Positions 26,532 to 35,122 of a stretch of DNA of 50,549 bases are shown one piece after another (positions within the stretch are counted from its first letter, which is position 1; each line of letters starts with the position of its first letter). Below the pieces are notes generated by a model. It was not told the DNA's origin and did no database searches. It worked only from the letters and a program-made list of their open reading frames with translations. The position numbers and the translations under genes were made by a program. The DNA is from Flavobacteriaceae bacterium (GTDB lineage: Bacteria > Bacteroidota > Bacteroidia > Flavobacteriales > Flavobacteriaceae): the NCBI GenBank assembly GCA_017852075.1, contig JAFMLQ010000011.1:1-50549 (forward strand). Direction: 5' to 3'.

Positions 26532-27665
26532 TTAATTATTTTCTGTTGATGATTCCTCTTCGTCACCTTTCTTTATAGGTTCTGTTTTGTTCCAGACCTT
26601 GATTTGATCTTCTTTGGTAAGCCCTGAAATAACTTCCACATTAACTCCGTCAGAAATCCCAATCTCAATATCCCTGCGTTCAAATTTTTGATCTTCAACT
26701 TGAACCTCAACATATGGTTTTTCCGTTTCCCTGTCGAATTGCAATAAGGCTTCCGGTATAGCCATTATGCTATCCTTGCGTTCTAGCACTAAAGAGGCAT
26801 TGGCACTGTACCCAGCACGTACAAAAATAGAATCGTTTAAAAACAAATCGGCTTCAATAATAAACTGTACAGCTCCCTGTTCTTCATTTCCTTTGGGTGC
26901 AATAAATTTTAGCCTGGCATCCAGAGCTTGATCTTCAATAGCGCCTAAACTTACTTCCAAAGGCATTCCAACTCGCAACTTTCCTACTTCAGCCTCGTCT
27001 ACTTTTCCTTCAAAAATCATCTTGTTTAAATCTGCAATAGTCGCTATCGTTGTACCCGCATTAAAACTATTGCTGGCAATAACTTGAAACCCTTCTTCTA
27101 CGGGAATTTCCAAAACCGTTCCGGGAACTGTAGCTCGGATATTAGTATTGGCAGAAGCAGCTCCACCTTTGGAACCTGAACGAATGATTTGCAAATCCGA
27201 AATCGAATTAGAGACATCTTGTTTGGCTTGGTTGAATCGCAATTGTACATTTTCAAAATTTTGCTTTGAAATGATTCCTTTTTCAAAAAGATCTTTATTT
27301 CTGTTTAATTCGATCTCCGCATTTTTAAGTACAATTCTAGAATTAGCCAATCGGCCTTCAGCACTGTTTAGATTTTGCTCGTTTGGTACCACTTTGATTT
27401 TGGCTAAAAGATCACCTGTATTTACTTGATCTCCTTCCTCTACAAAAAGTGCGTCGATAATTCCTTGGATCTGAGGTTTAATTTCAACCTCGTCTTCGGG
27501 TATTACTTTTCCTGTTACTACCGTTTTCTTTTCTATGGAAGTAGTAATAACCGTTTGGGTATCATACTCAATGACTGACTTATTGTTAGTCTTAATAAAA
27601 AAAGCTGCAGCAAATAGCGCACCTAGGATTAAAAGTGCAATTCCGATGTATTTTAAAATTTTCAT
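26532..27665 (-). CDS. periplasmic adaptor (MacA/HlyD-like) of the exporter
   Basis: 377 residues with one N-terminal membrane helix (YIGIALLILGALFAAAFFI). A lipoyl-like half motif IIDALFVEEGDQVNTGDLLAKI (about 69-90) is followed by a short alpha-hairpin of about 65 residues, then the second lipoyl half (RATVPGTVLEIPVEEG) and beta-barrel domains. The hairpin is short for docking onto TolC, as in MacA-type pumps. The acidic tail (GDEEESSTENN) is unusual but tolerated. It bridges the two permeases and TolC. Confidence 0.93.
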   Translation of the reverse strand: MKILKYIGIALLILGALFAAAFFIKTNNKSVIEYDTQTVITTSIEKKTVVTGKVIPEDEVEIKPQIQGIIDALFVEEGDQVNTGDLLAKIKVVPNEQNLNSAEGRLANSRIVLKNAEIELNRNKDLFEKGIISKQNFENVQLRFNQAKQDVSNSISDLQIIRSGSKGGAASANTNIRATVPGTVLEIPVEEGFQVIASNSFNAGTTIATIADLNKMIFEGKVDEAEVGKLRVGMPLEVSLGAIEDQALDARLKFIAPKGNEEQGAVQFIIEADLFLNDSIFVRAGYSANASLVLERKDSIMAIPEALLQFDRETEKPYVEVQVEDQKFERRDIEIGISDGVNVEVISGLTKEDQIKVWNKTEPIKKGDEEESSTENN

Positions 27666-27686
27666 AGGTTTATTATATAAATGATT

Positions 27687-28961
27687 TTATTCTTCTCTTA
27701 ATGCGTCAATAGGTTTAATACTTACTGCTCGTTGAGCGGGTATTAGCCCGATAAGGGTTCCTAAAAATACCATGATAAACAAAGCTCCCACTATAAAAGG
27801 AATGGGTACTGTAGGATTGGTATAAGGAAAATTGGTTAGGTCTTGCGTAGCTTGGTTGATTCCAAATAAAACTAAGGCGCCTAGAATTATCCCAAGGATT
27901 CCAGCGATCAAGGTCAAAAACACAGACTCTAAAATGATTTGATTGCGAACTTCAGATGGGGTGGCTCCTAAAGCCCTTCTTACACCCAATTCTTTCGTGC
28001 GCTCTTTTACAGAAATTAATAGGATATTTCCAATTCCGATGACTCCAGCAATTATAGTTGCGATTCCAACAATTAAAGACAACAATGTCATACCTTTTGA
28101 AAACCCTACAATTTTGTTGAATATTTCTCCAAGATTGAATCCTCCGAAAGCGCGTTCATCGTCTGGAGAAACTCTGTGGATTCGTTTTAGTGCGGTTTTG
28201 ATGTCTTTCTCTACAGCTACCACATCGGCATCGTCATAGGCGGCAATGGTAAACCATTGGACTCGGTCTCCAGAATTATAAATTTTTCTGTAAGTTTCAA
28301 AAGGAATAAAGATGTCTCCATCACTTTCAAAGCCCCCTCCAGGCACATACTTGTGCACTCCGATTACTTGGAAATAGATGTTGTCAATTCTTATGTACTG
28401 TCCGATAGGGTTTTCCTCCTTTTCAAAAAGTTCGGTTTGGGTTCGTTCTCCAATCACGCAAACTTTTCGTCGGTATTTAATATCTTCTTCATTGATGAAT
28501 CGGCCTCCTTCATAGATTTTTTTGGTAGCAATCTTGGTGTACTCTGGAAAATCTCCATAAACATTATAATTACTAGACTTGTTTTTACGCACAACCAATG
28601 GACTCGTTCCTCCAAAAACCCCTCTGGCATTTCGGGGAGCAACAAACTCCACTTCAGGGATGCGTTGTTTGATGTAGTCAATGTCAGATAGCTTGAGTTC
28701 TATATTGCGGCCAATTTTAAATCCGTCATAGGGTATGCTAGTTCGCTGTGCCCAAATAAACATGGAATTCATCGCTATATTTTCAAACTGTCTCTCAAAG
28801 CCATTATCTAATCCTTTTGCCGCTCCAGAAAGGGTGATATAAATGAAAATTCCCCAAAGCACACCGATCACTGTGATTATTGTACGCGTTTTGTTTTTAG
28901 CAATAGATCCAAAAATTTCTTGCCAGGTATCTCGATCAAAAAGTACTTTAAGGCTATTCAT
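27687..28961 (-). CDS. ABC transporter permease, MacB-like, second of two
   Basis: 424 residues with the MacB layout: one N-terminal membrane helix (TIITVIGVLWGIFIYITLSG), a large periplasmic domain (about 50-280) and three C-terminal helices with the FtsX motif KERTKELGVRRALGATPSEV and a final PAQRAVSIKPIDALREE. No fused ATPase: the ATPase is separate. It overlaps the paralogue upstream by 8 bases. The two permeases probably form a heterodimer, since a homodimer would need only one. Confidence 0.92.
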   Translation of the reverse strand: MNSLKVLFDRDTWQEIFGSIAKNKTRTIITVIGVLWGIFIYITLSGAAKGLDNGFERQFENIAMNSMFIWAQRTSIPYDGFKIGRNIELKLSDIDYIKQRIPEVEFVAPRNARGVFGGTSPLVVRKNKSSNYNVYGDFPEYTKIATKKIYEGGRFINEEDIKYRRKVCVIGERTQTELFEKEENPIGQYIRIDNIYFQVIGVHKYVPGGGFESDGDIFIPFETYRKIYNSGDRVQWFTIAAYDDADVVAVEKDIKTALKRIHRVSPDDERAFGGFNLGEIFNKIVGFSKGMTLLSLIVGIATIIAGVIGIGNILLISVKERTKELGVRRALGATPSEVRNQIILESVFLTLIAGILGIILGALVLFGINQATQDLTNFPYTNPTVPIPFIVGALFIMVFLGTLIGLIPAQRAVSIKPIDALREE

Positions 28962-30183
28962 CTCTTAGGGCAACTATAGGTTTTATACTTGAAGCTCTTT
29001 TGGCAGGAATATAACCTGCAATAGCACCAAAAATGATCAATACTACGGTGGCTGCTAATGCGGTTCCAAAATCAATAAACGGATTTTTTATAAAGTAATC
29101 CTCCAATTTTAGACCTATATTTTCCAAAAGTAACACACCTAAAAAAAGTCCAATGTATCCCGAAATCGTTGTGATAAAAACCGATTCTTGTAATATCATT
29201 TGAATCACAGAACGCGGTGTAGCCCCAAGGGCTTTGCGAATTCCTAGTTCTTTAGTACGCTCTTTCACTACAAATACCATTATGTTTGAAATTCCTATGA
29301 TTCCAGCTATCAGTGTTCCTAAACCTACAAAACTTACAATTAGTTGTAATACAACTGCAAATTGTTGGCTTTGTTTAAGATCATCTGTGAGGTTTTGAAA
29401 ATAAATCCCATTAGGATCACTTGGGGCAATGGATTTTTTTTCTTTTAAATATTTTTTTATCGATTTTTCCAAGGCTAAAGCACCAGAATGTCCTAACTCC
29501 TTTCTAAATGTAACTATAATTTGATCTACCTTGTCATTGCTTTTTTCTATCAACTGACGTGTGGTATAGGGTATGTAAATGTAGCGCTCTTCATTGTCCC
29601 CCCCATCATCTTGAAAAACACCTACTACTTTAAAGGCGATGCTACCAATATTGATAAATTTCCCAAGAGGATCTTCTCCCTTAAATAAATCTTTTGCGAC
29701 AAGCCTCCCAATGACAGCACTTTTCTTTTTTTCTTCCAAGTCAGATTGATTGACATATCTCCCTTTCATCAAAATTGTTTTTTCTACAAATTGATGTCCT
29801 GGAGCTACCGCTCTTGTCGAATAGGTATTACTCTCATTTTTATATTTTGTTAAAGCGGATCGTCTAATTCTAGGGGTAAGATGTTCTATAAAAAATGCGA
29901 AGTTTTCTTCAATTTCTTTAACGTCATCGTTTTTGAATTCAATTCTTCGGTTAGCCTTGAACCCTTTATAGGGTTTTGACGTTTTCCCAGGATAGATAAA
30001 AATTGCATTACTTGCATCGTCTAAAAAAAATTCCTGAAAAGTGTTTTTTAATCCATTGCCCAAACCAAAAAGAATGATGAAAATAAAAATCCCAAGGGCT
30101 ACAGTAAAACCAGATAAAAATGTCCTGAGTTTATTTTTACCAATTGTTTCAAATATTTCTCTCCAACGGTCTCTATTAAACAT
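28954..30183 (-). CDS. ABC transporter permease, MacB-like, first of two
   Basis: 409 residues with the same plan as its neighbour: N-terminal helix FLSGFTVALGIFIFIILFG, a periplasmic domain, and three C-terminal helices with VVKERTKELGIRKALGATPRSV and the closing PAKRASSIKPIVALRDE. The periplasmic domain is clearly different from that of the other permease, so this is an old duplication. It overlaps the ATPase gene by 8 bases. Confidence 0.92.
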   Translation of the reverse strand: MFNRDRWREIFETIGKNKLRTFLSGFTVALGIFIFIILFGLGNGLKNTFQEFFLDDASNAIFIYPGKTSKPYKGFKANRRIEFKNDDVKEIEENFAFFIEHLTPRIRRSALTKYKNESNTYSTRAVAPGHQFVEKTILMKGRYVNQSDLEEKKKSAVIGRLVAKDLFKGEDPLGKFINIGSIAFKVVGVFQDDGGDNEERYIYIPYTTRQLIEKSNDKVDQIIVTFRKELGHSGALALEKSIKKYLKEKKSIAPSDPNGIYFQNLTDDLKQSQQFAVVLQLIVSFVGLGTLIAGIIGISNIMVFVVKERTKELGIRKALGATPRSVIQMILQESVFITTISGYIGLFLGVLLLENIGLKLEDYFIKNPFIDFGTALAATVVLIIFGAIAGYIPAKRASSIKPIVALRDE

Positions 30184-30877
30184 GGGCTGATGCTAGGACT
30201 TGTTTAATTTTTTTATCTTCAATAATGACACCATCTTTTAACATTACTACACGTTTACACATTTGTGCAATGTCGTGTTCATGAGTAACCACCAATATTG
30301 TTTTTCCTTCTTCATTGATTTTTTGGATCAAGTCCATCACCTCGTAGGAGGTGGTGGTATCTAATGCTCCTGTTGGCTCATCCGCCAAGAGCACTTTAGG
30401 TCTTGAGGCCATAGCCCTTGCAATCGCCACGCGTTGTTTTTGCCCTCCAGAAAGTTCGCTAGGTAAATGGGTCGCCCATTCTTTTAGACCTACACGATCT
30501 AAATAATCTAAAGCCAACTCTTGACGTTCTTTTCTTGATATTCCTTGATAATACAATGGAAGAGAAACATTTTCTAAAGCTGATTTATAATTGATTAGAT
30601 TGAACGATTGAAAGACAAATCCTAAAAATTTATTTCTGTATTTCGCTGCTTTGGTTTCATTCAAATCCTTGATAGGGACATCATCAAGAATATAATCCCC
30701 TTCATCGGCTACATCCAACATTCCTAAAATATTGAGTAAGGTTGATTTTCCAGACCCTGAAGATCCCATTATGGCCACAAGCTCTCCTTCTTTAATATCT
30801 AAGTTAATTCCCTTGAGTACATGCAATGAGGAAGCCCCCATTTTATAGGATTTGTGTAAATCTTTTAGTTTTATCAT
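30176..30877 (-). CDS. ABC transporter ATP-binding protein, MacB/LolD-like
   Basis: 233-residue ATPase that powers the export complex. Walker A GSSGSGKST at 38-46, Q-loop VFQSFNLI, signature LSGGQKQRVAIARA near 141-154 and Walker B VLLADEPTGALD, followed by the H-loop VVTHEHDIAQ. It is the first gene of the operon ATPase-permease-permease-adaptor-TolC. Substrates of such systems include peptides, lipoproteins and macrolides; none can be named here. Confidence 0.95.
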   Translation of the reverse strand: MIKLKDLHKSYKMGASSLHVLKGINLDIKEGELVAIMGSSGSGKSTLLNILGMLDVADEGDYILDDVPIKDLNETKAAKYRNKFLGFVFQSFNLINYKSALENVSLPLYYQGISRKERQELALDYLDRVGLKEWATHLPSELSGGQKQRVAIARAMASRPKVLLADEPTGALDTTTSYEVMDLIQKINEEGKTILVVTHEHDIAQMCKRVVMLKDGVIIEDKKIKQVLASAHV

Positions 30878-30960
30878 TGGAGTTCTTACTTGTTCGTTCG
30901 GGGTTTAAGCCTATTGATATATAATTAGACTCAATTTTTTCCCGTTTGTTACATCTCTTG

Positions 30961-31191
30961 TTAATTTTTTTTTAGAATTCTCAAAACTTTCCACCCAACC
31001 AAACCAACTAAAAGGTATGGAATCGCCATAAGATATAAGATTCCGTTGTTTATTCCTTTTGCAGTAGCTTGCCCTTCTTCCGATTGGAGTACAGCACGAC
31101 ACATAGAGCATTGTGCTGAAACTTCTTCTACACCCAATACTAACAAACACAATAAGGTAGAAAAAAAGACGAGGGACTGTTTTTTAGACAT
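30961..31191 (-). CDS. small CxxC membrane protein of the oxidase assembly cluster
   Basis: A 76-residue protein I do not recognise by name. Signal peptide (to about SAQ, 26), then CSMC at 28-31, a polar stretch and one membrane helix (GILYLMAIPYLLVGLVGWKVL) with a basic end. The CxxC would face the periplasm. It overlaps the DUF420 gene by 8 bases and is the last in a cluster of oxidase assembly genes, so a redox or copper-handling role is plausible but inferred. Similar short genes occur at this place in other flavobacteria. Confidence 0.75.
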   Translation of the reverse strand: MSKKQSLVFFSTLLCLLVLGVEEVSAQCSMCRAVLQSEEGQATAKGINNGILYLMAIPYLLVGLVGWKVLRILKKN

Positions 31192-31717
31192 AATAGGGTG
31201 ATATCATCAAATACACAATAACCCCCGTTACCGCAATGTACATCCAAATAGGAAATGTATAACGAGCAATCTTCTTGTGCGCGTCAAAGTGTTTTGAAAT
31301 GGCGCGAACATACGTAACCAATACTAATGGAATTATTCCTATAGAAAGGATAATATGAGAAATCAATATAAAGTAGTAGACTCCCCGTATCATTCCCTCT
31401 CCCCCATAGGGAGTTGGATCAGACGTCATATGGTAGGCTACATACATGCCAAGAAAAACGACAGAAAGACCTATGGCGGTCTTCATAAGTTGTTCATGAA
31501 GTAGAATGTTTTTTCTTCTAATGGCCACATAAGCTGTTATAAGGACTAGGGCTGTAGTTGCATTGATAGCCGCATAAATGGGTGGTAAAAAATTTAATGG
31601 AGCCACATTGGGTATTCGAATTAAAAAAAGGATCGCAACAACTACAGGTATTGCAATGGAAAGGATCCAAACCCAAGGTTTGTACTTCGCTGTTAAATCT
31701 TGTCTTTGTTTGGTCAT
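31184..31717 (-). CDS. DUF420 family membrane protein
   Basis: 177 residues and about five membrane helices (WVWILSIAIPVVVAILFLI and others). Conserved His in HEQLMKTA, AYHMTSDP and ILISHIILS fits the DUF420 family, found beside cytochrome oxidase genes and thought to help in oxidase assembly. It begins three bases after the SCO stop and overlaps the small CxxC gene. Confidence 0.9.
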   Translation of the reverse strand: MTKQRQDLTAKYKPWVWILSIAIPVVVAILFLIRIPNVAPLNFLPPIYAAINATTALVLITAYVAIRRKNILLHEQLMKTAIGLSVVFLGMYVAYHMTSDPTPYGGEGMIRGVYYFILISHIILSIGIIPLVLVTYVRAISKHFDAHKKIARYTFPIWMYIAVTGVIVYLMISPYYV

Positions 31718-31720
31718 AAT

Positions 31721-32416
31721 TTATTCTTTCAATAGTTTTTCAATGTCCTCCATCAACAAATCTACCTCCTGCACCTCCACATCTTCTTCATCAATACCCA
31801 TATAATAAACAATAGGGTTGCCAAATGCGTCGGAACGAGAGCGTATAAAGCCCTTTTTGTCAATTAAAGCAAAATAGCCTTGATGCTCAAATCCTCCCTC
31901 AACCCTTGGATTTACTGATGCAAATATATTAAATCCTTTGTTGGCGAGGGTATAAAGGTCTTCCTTTTCGCCTGTCAAAAAGTGCCAGTTTTGAGAAAAG
32001 ACGTTGTACGATTCTGCATAGTTTTTTAAAACTTTTGGAGTGTCGTGTTCTGGATCGATTGTAAATGAAGTAATTCCAAAATCTTCCCGTTCACCAAATT
32101 GGGATTCGATACGTTTCATGTTTTTGTTCATGATAGGGCATATACTAGGGCAAGAGGTGAAGAAAAATTCAACGACATACACCTTATTTGAAAAGTCCTC
32201 GTTAGAAATCAAAAGACTGTCCTGATTTAAAAATGCAAATTCAGGTACTTTTTTAGCTTCCCCATTTAAAATAATATACTGAAGGGGGTCAGCGGATTGA
32301 GAACGACTACTATCCACTACTTTATTTTCAATAATTCTATTAAAAATTTTTGGAATAAATAGAATTCCAAAAATGAGAATAATTAAAAACAGTCCTACAT
32401 ACTTTAACTTGGACAT
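31721..32416 (-). CDS. SCO1/SenC family copper chaperone
   Basis: Membrane-anchored thioredoxin-fold protein (helix at 5-23) of 231 residues, acting in the periplasm in assembly of the copper site of cytochrome c oxidase. Copper ligands are visible: Cys89 and Cys93 in TSCPSICP and His178 in GGFEHQGYFALID. ITSFTIDPEHDTPKVL is the other family signature. It lies two bases after a SCO-like gene that lacks all of these ligands. Confidence 0.95.
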   Translation of the reverse strand: MSKLKYVGLFLIILIFGILFIPKIFNRIIENKVVDSSRSQSADPLQYIILNGEAKKVPEFAFLNQDSLLISNEDFSNKVYVVEFFFTSCPSICPIMNKNMKRIESQFGEREDFGITSFTIDPEHDTPKVLKNYAESYNVFSQNWHFLTGEKEDLYTLANKGFNIFASVNPRVEGGFEHQGYFALIDKKGFIRSRSDAFGNPIVYYMGIDEEDVEVQEVDLLMEDIEKLLKE

Positions 32417-32418
32417 CT

Positions 32419-33078
32419 CTATTTGTTTCTTTGTGTATTATAAATCTTTAGTGCCAAACGGTATTCTGCTAAAATCACTTTTACATCATCTATCATCTTT
32501 TTATTGATCTGCGCGACAGAGCGCGCATCAAATCCATAGAGGGTTCCCGTATCTTCATCATCGTTTCTTCCTCTGAGATTGCGATCTTTATCAATAATAA
32601 AAACAAATGGGGCACTCTGGTTTTCGTCTAATGAAAATGGGGTTTTTAACGAAGCAAAATGGGTGTTGATCTCTTCTTTGGAAGTATAGATAAAGTTCCA
32701 TCGAGACAGGTCTGTCCCCACTCCTTCTTTCAATTCGTTTTTGAGTTCTTTAACCTGAGCTACTCGACTAGAATCCACAAGAAAAACAAACTGAAAATCA
32801 TCAAATTGATAAAAACGCTTGTAAATTTTTTCATTGAGATTGAGGGCTTCTGCTTTTTTATTTTCTAAACTTCCACCCCAGTAACCCAATATGGTAATGT
32901 GGTCTTTTAGTTGGGGAGAATCTCCTATTAGGTTTTGAGGAAGTACTTCAATTTTAGAGGTCAATATAGGGAGTTTCGCAAAGTTGTTTTTCCCTGAAGC
33001 AAAAAAAAGATAAACTAATAGAGGGAATACAAATAAGATTCCCAAAACTATTTTTTTGTATACGTCGTTCTTTTTCAT
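32419..33078 (-). CDS. cysteine-free SCO/thioredoxin-like membrane protein
   Basis: 219 residues with an N-terminal helix (KIVLGILFVFPLLVYLFFAS) and a periplasmic domain that resembles a thioredoxin fold (HITILGYWGGSLENKKAEA in the usual active-site place; APFVFIIDKDRNLRGR like the SCO strand ALIDKKG). It contains no cysteine at all, so it cannot bind copper or do redox in the SCO way. A structural or partner role for the true SCO, encoded two bases downstream, is inferred. The gene starts just after a terminator hairpin. Confidence 0.8.
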   Translation of the reverse strand: MKKNDVYKKIVLGILFVFPLLVYLFFASGKNNFAKLPILTSKIEVLPQNLIGDSPQLKDHITILGYWGGSLENKKAEALNLNEKIYKRFYQFDDFQFVFLVDSSRVAQVKELKNELKEGVGTDLSRWNFIYTSKEEINTHFASLKTPFSLDENQSAPFVFIIDKDRNLRGRNDDEDTGTLYGFDARSVAQINKKMIDDVKVILAEYRLALKIYNTQRNK

Positions 33079-33082
33079 AAAT

Positions 33083-33106
33083 AAAAAAGCGGTTCAAAAC
33101 CGCTTT
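33083..33106 (-). terminator. intrinsic terminator between oxidase subunits and SCO-like gene
   Basis: Minus-strand AAAGCGG/CCGCTTT with a TTTTGAA loop and a T run that ends about five bases from the ATG at 33078. It splits the cluster into ctaB-to-subunit IV and the SCO-like-to-CxxC part. Confidence 0.8.
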
Positions 33107-33123
33107 GCAAATTTGGATTGTTT

Positions 33124-33507
33124 CTAGAAATTCCAGGCGACAAAACCGGATTCCATTACATCAAAAATGTAATCGCCTTCCAAAATCAAAATAAAAGCCA
33201 AATAGGGAATTAAAATCACCAGAGGAAGTACAATCGCATTTTTTAGCCCACTGCGTTCATCTCGAATGTGCATAAAATCCCACGCAATATAATACGCCTT
33301 TACGATGGTCAAGATGATAAAGATCCAATTGAGTAATTTCATTCGTAAAAAACTCGTCATTAGGATTTGAGGTTTCATAATCCCTAAAGCAACTTCAATA
33401 GTAGTTACAATGGAGAGAAAAATCAAGACCCCCCATATTTTCTGTTGATTGGATTTAAACTTTAAAAGTCCTCTAAAGATGGCTAATTTATGTCCTTCTG
33501 CGGCCAT
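33124..33507 (-). CDS. cytochrome c oxidase subunit IV family protein
   Basis: 127 residues with three membrane helices (WGVLIFLSIVTTIEVALGI, LNWIFIILTIVKAYYIAWDF and IVLPLVILIPYLAFILILE), the order typical of bacterial oxidase subunit IV (CyoD/CaaD-like). HIRDERSG, between helices two and three, is a family motif. It is 19 bases after the subunit III gene. A terminator follows. Confidence 0.9.
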   Translation of the reverse strand: MAAEGHKLAIFRGLLKFKSNQQKIWGVLIFLSIVTTIEVALGIMKPQILMTSFLRMKLLNWIFIILTIVKAYYIAWDFMHIRDERSGLKNAIVLPLVILIPYLAFILILEGDYIFDVMESGFVAWNF

Positions 33508-33526
33508 GTGGTTTTATTTTTATGTG

Positions 33527-34507
33527 TTAAACGAGATAGAAGAATGTGAATACGAACACCCAGACCAGATCGACAAAGTGCCAATAGAGTCCTACTTTTT
33601 CTACCATTTCATAATGACCTCTTCGTTCATAGGTTCCCAAGATGACATTAAAGAAAATAATAATATTGATTACAACTCCAGAAAATACGTGAAAACCGTG
33701 AAATCCAGTAATGAAGAAAAAGAAATCTGCAAAAAGACGATTTCCGTATTCGTTATGAATCAGGTTGGCTCCTTCAACTACTTCTACAGCTTCATCTATT
33801 TTGGCGAGAGAAGCTTCTCTAGACAATACTGTCTTGTGACCCTCCTGGGTAAGTTGTTGGGTCCGAATAACAAGGTTTGGGTCTGCTAAAAATCCTTTTT
33901 TGACTTCTGCTAGAGAAACGTTGGGCATTGCTTTTTCATCCTCATACCAAATTCCATTGTAGGATTGGTGTGTAGCCCTTTCAGATGCAATTCCTTGTGC
34001 AAACTCTTGGATAGCCGCACGCTTTCCAGTTTCTGCATTCACAAATTGTAAGATTTGACCTCCTCGGGTTTCTAAAGCCCCATATTCACCTTTAATAAAA
34101 TTCTTCCATTCCCACGCTTGAGAACCAACGAATATCGCACCACCGATGATGGTAAGTAGCATATAAAAAGTCACTTTGGCTTTGTTCATGTGATGACCCG
34201 CATCAACAGCCAATACCATGGTCACTGATGAAAAAATTAAAATAAAGGTCATCAGGGCGACATAATACATAGGCGCATCAATACCGTGTAGAAAAGGAAA
34301 GTGTGTAAATACCTCGTCTGCAATCGGCCAAGAGTTGATGTTTTTAAATCTTGAGAAACCGTAGGAAACAAGAAACCCCGTAAAAGTGAGCGCATCCGAA
34401 ACAATAAAAAACCACATCATCATTTTACCGTAGCTGGCGTTTAGCGGTTTATTTCCACCTCCCCATACTTGAGCTTCGTCAACAGATGCGTTTGTAGTTA
34501 CTTCCAT
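33527..34507 (-). CDS. cytochrome c oxidase subunit III, long form
   Basis: 326 residues with the subunit III helix pattern (KMMMWFFIVSDALTFTGFLVS first; FFFFITGFHGFHVFSGVVINI late, with the conserved GFHGFHV). An added hydrophilic segment, about 139-255, lies between the fourth and fifth helices, which makes it about 110 residues longer than the neighbour at 34544. I take it to be an extramembrane domain special to Bacteroidota oxidases. Subunits I and II are not in the window. Confidence 0.92.
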   Translation of the reverse strand: MEVTTNASVDEAQVWGGGNKPLNASYGKMMMWFFIVSDALTFTGFLVSYGFSRFKNINSWPIADEVFTHFPFLHGIDAPMYYVALMTFILIFSSVTMVLAVDAGHHMNKAKVTFYMLLTIIGGAIFVGSQAWEWKNFIKGEYGALETRGGQILQFVNAETGKRAAIQEFAQGIASERATHQSYNGIWYEDEKAMPNVSLAEVKKGFLADPNLVIRTQQLTQEGHKTVLSREASLAKIDEAVEVVEGANLIHNEYGNRLFADFFFFITGFHGFHVFSGVVINIIIFFNVILGTYERRGHYEMVEKVGLYWHFVDLVWVFVFTFFYLV

Positions 34508-34543
34508 AGTAATGTCTTAAATTCGATACAAATTTATTAATTT

Positions 34544-35122
34544 TTAACCGTAGAATGAAACGAATAAAAATAAATATACCCAAAGGATATCCAGAAAATG
34601 CCAAAAAGTTACTGCCAGTTCAAAACCTAGAGTATTTCCTTGTTCATAAGCTCCCTTCAAGGTCTTAAAAAAAACATTCAACACAATTGTAATTCCAGCT
34701 GTAAGGTGGGCCAAATGCAATAAAACTAAAACGTACAAATAGGAGGTGGTAATCGTACTTTCTGGACCCGTAAAATAGTATCCTTTTTCTATTATCCCAT
34801 TAAAACCTTGAAATTGAAAATAAACAAAAGCAATTGCTAAACCTAGGGTTGCTAAAAGCAATGACTGGGTAGCTTTTTGCTTTTGGGCTTTTAACATTTT
34901 TAAAGCAGCATAAAAGGTCCCGCTACTCAAGACAATTAATAGCGTGCTAAGGGTAAAAGCAAAAGGGAGTTCAATTTGTTGTATCCAATCGGCGCGGGAG
35001 CTACTCACCACATAGGCGCTAGTAAGCCCTGCAAAAGTCATGCTCATACTGATCATCCCGAACCATAGCATCATTTTTTTAGCTCGGTTAGTTTTGGTAC
35101 TTATTGAATCGTTTGTATTCAT
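34544..35122 (-). CDS. heme-copper oxidase subunit III family protein, short form
   Basis: 192 residues with five membrane helices; AKKMMLWFGMISMSMTFAGL at the start and HLAHLTAGITIVLNVFF plus TFWHFLDILWVYLFLFVSFYG at the end fit the subunit III family. A second subunit-III gene directly follows, so this cluster encodes two, of different size. The start overlaps ctaB by 4 bases (ATGA). Confidence 0.9.
   Translation of the reverse strand: MNTNDSISTKTNRAKKMMLWFGMISMSMTFAGLTSAYVVSSSRADWIQQIELPFAFTLSTLLIVLSSGTFYAALKMLKAQKQKATQSLLLATLGLAIAFVYFQFQGFNGIIEKGYYFTGPESTITTSYLYVLVLLHLAHLTAGITIVLNVFFKTLKGAYEQGNTLGFELAVTFWHFLDILWVYLFLFVSFYG

Noticed and set aside
30911-31150. Alternative minus-strand frame of 79 codons overlapping the small CxxC gene
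   Set aside because: No signal peptide logic or overlap coupling; the other frame has signal peptide, CxxC and membrane helix.
33449-33889. Plus-strand frame of 146 codons
   Set aside because: Lies opposite subunits III and IV of the oxidase, which show clear family similarity; this frame shows none.
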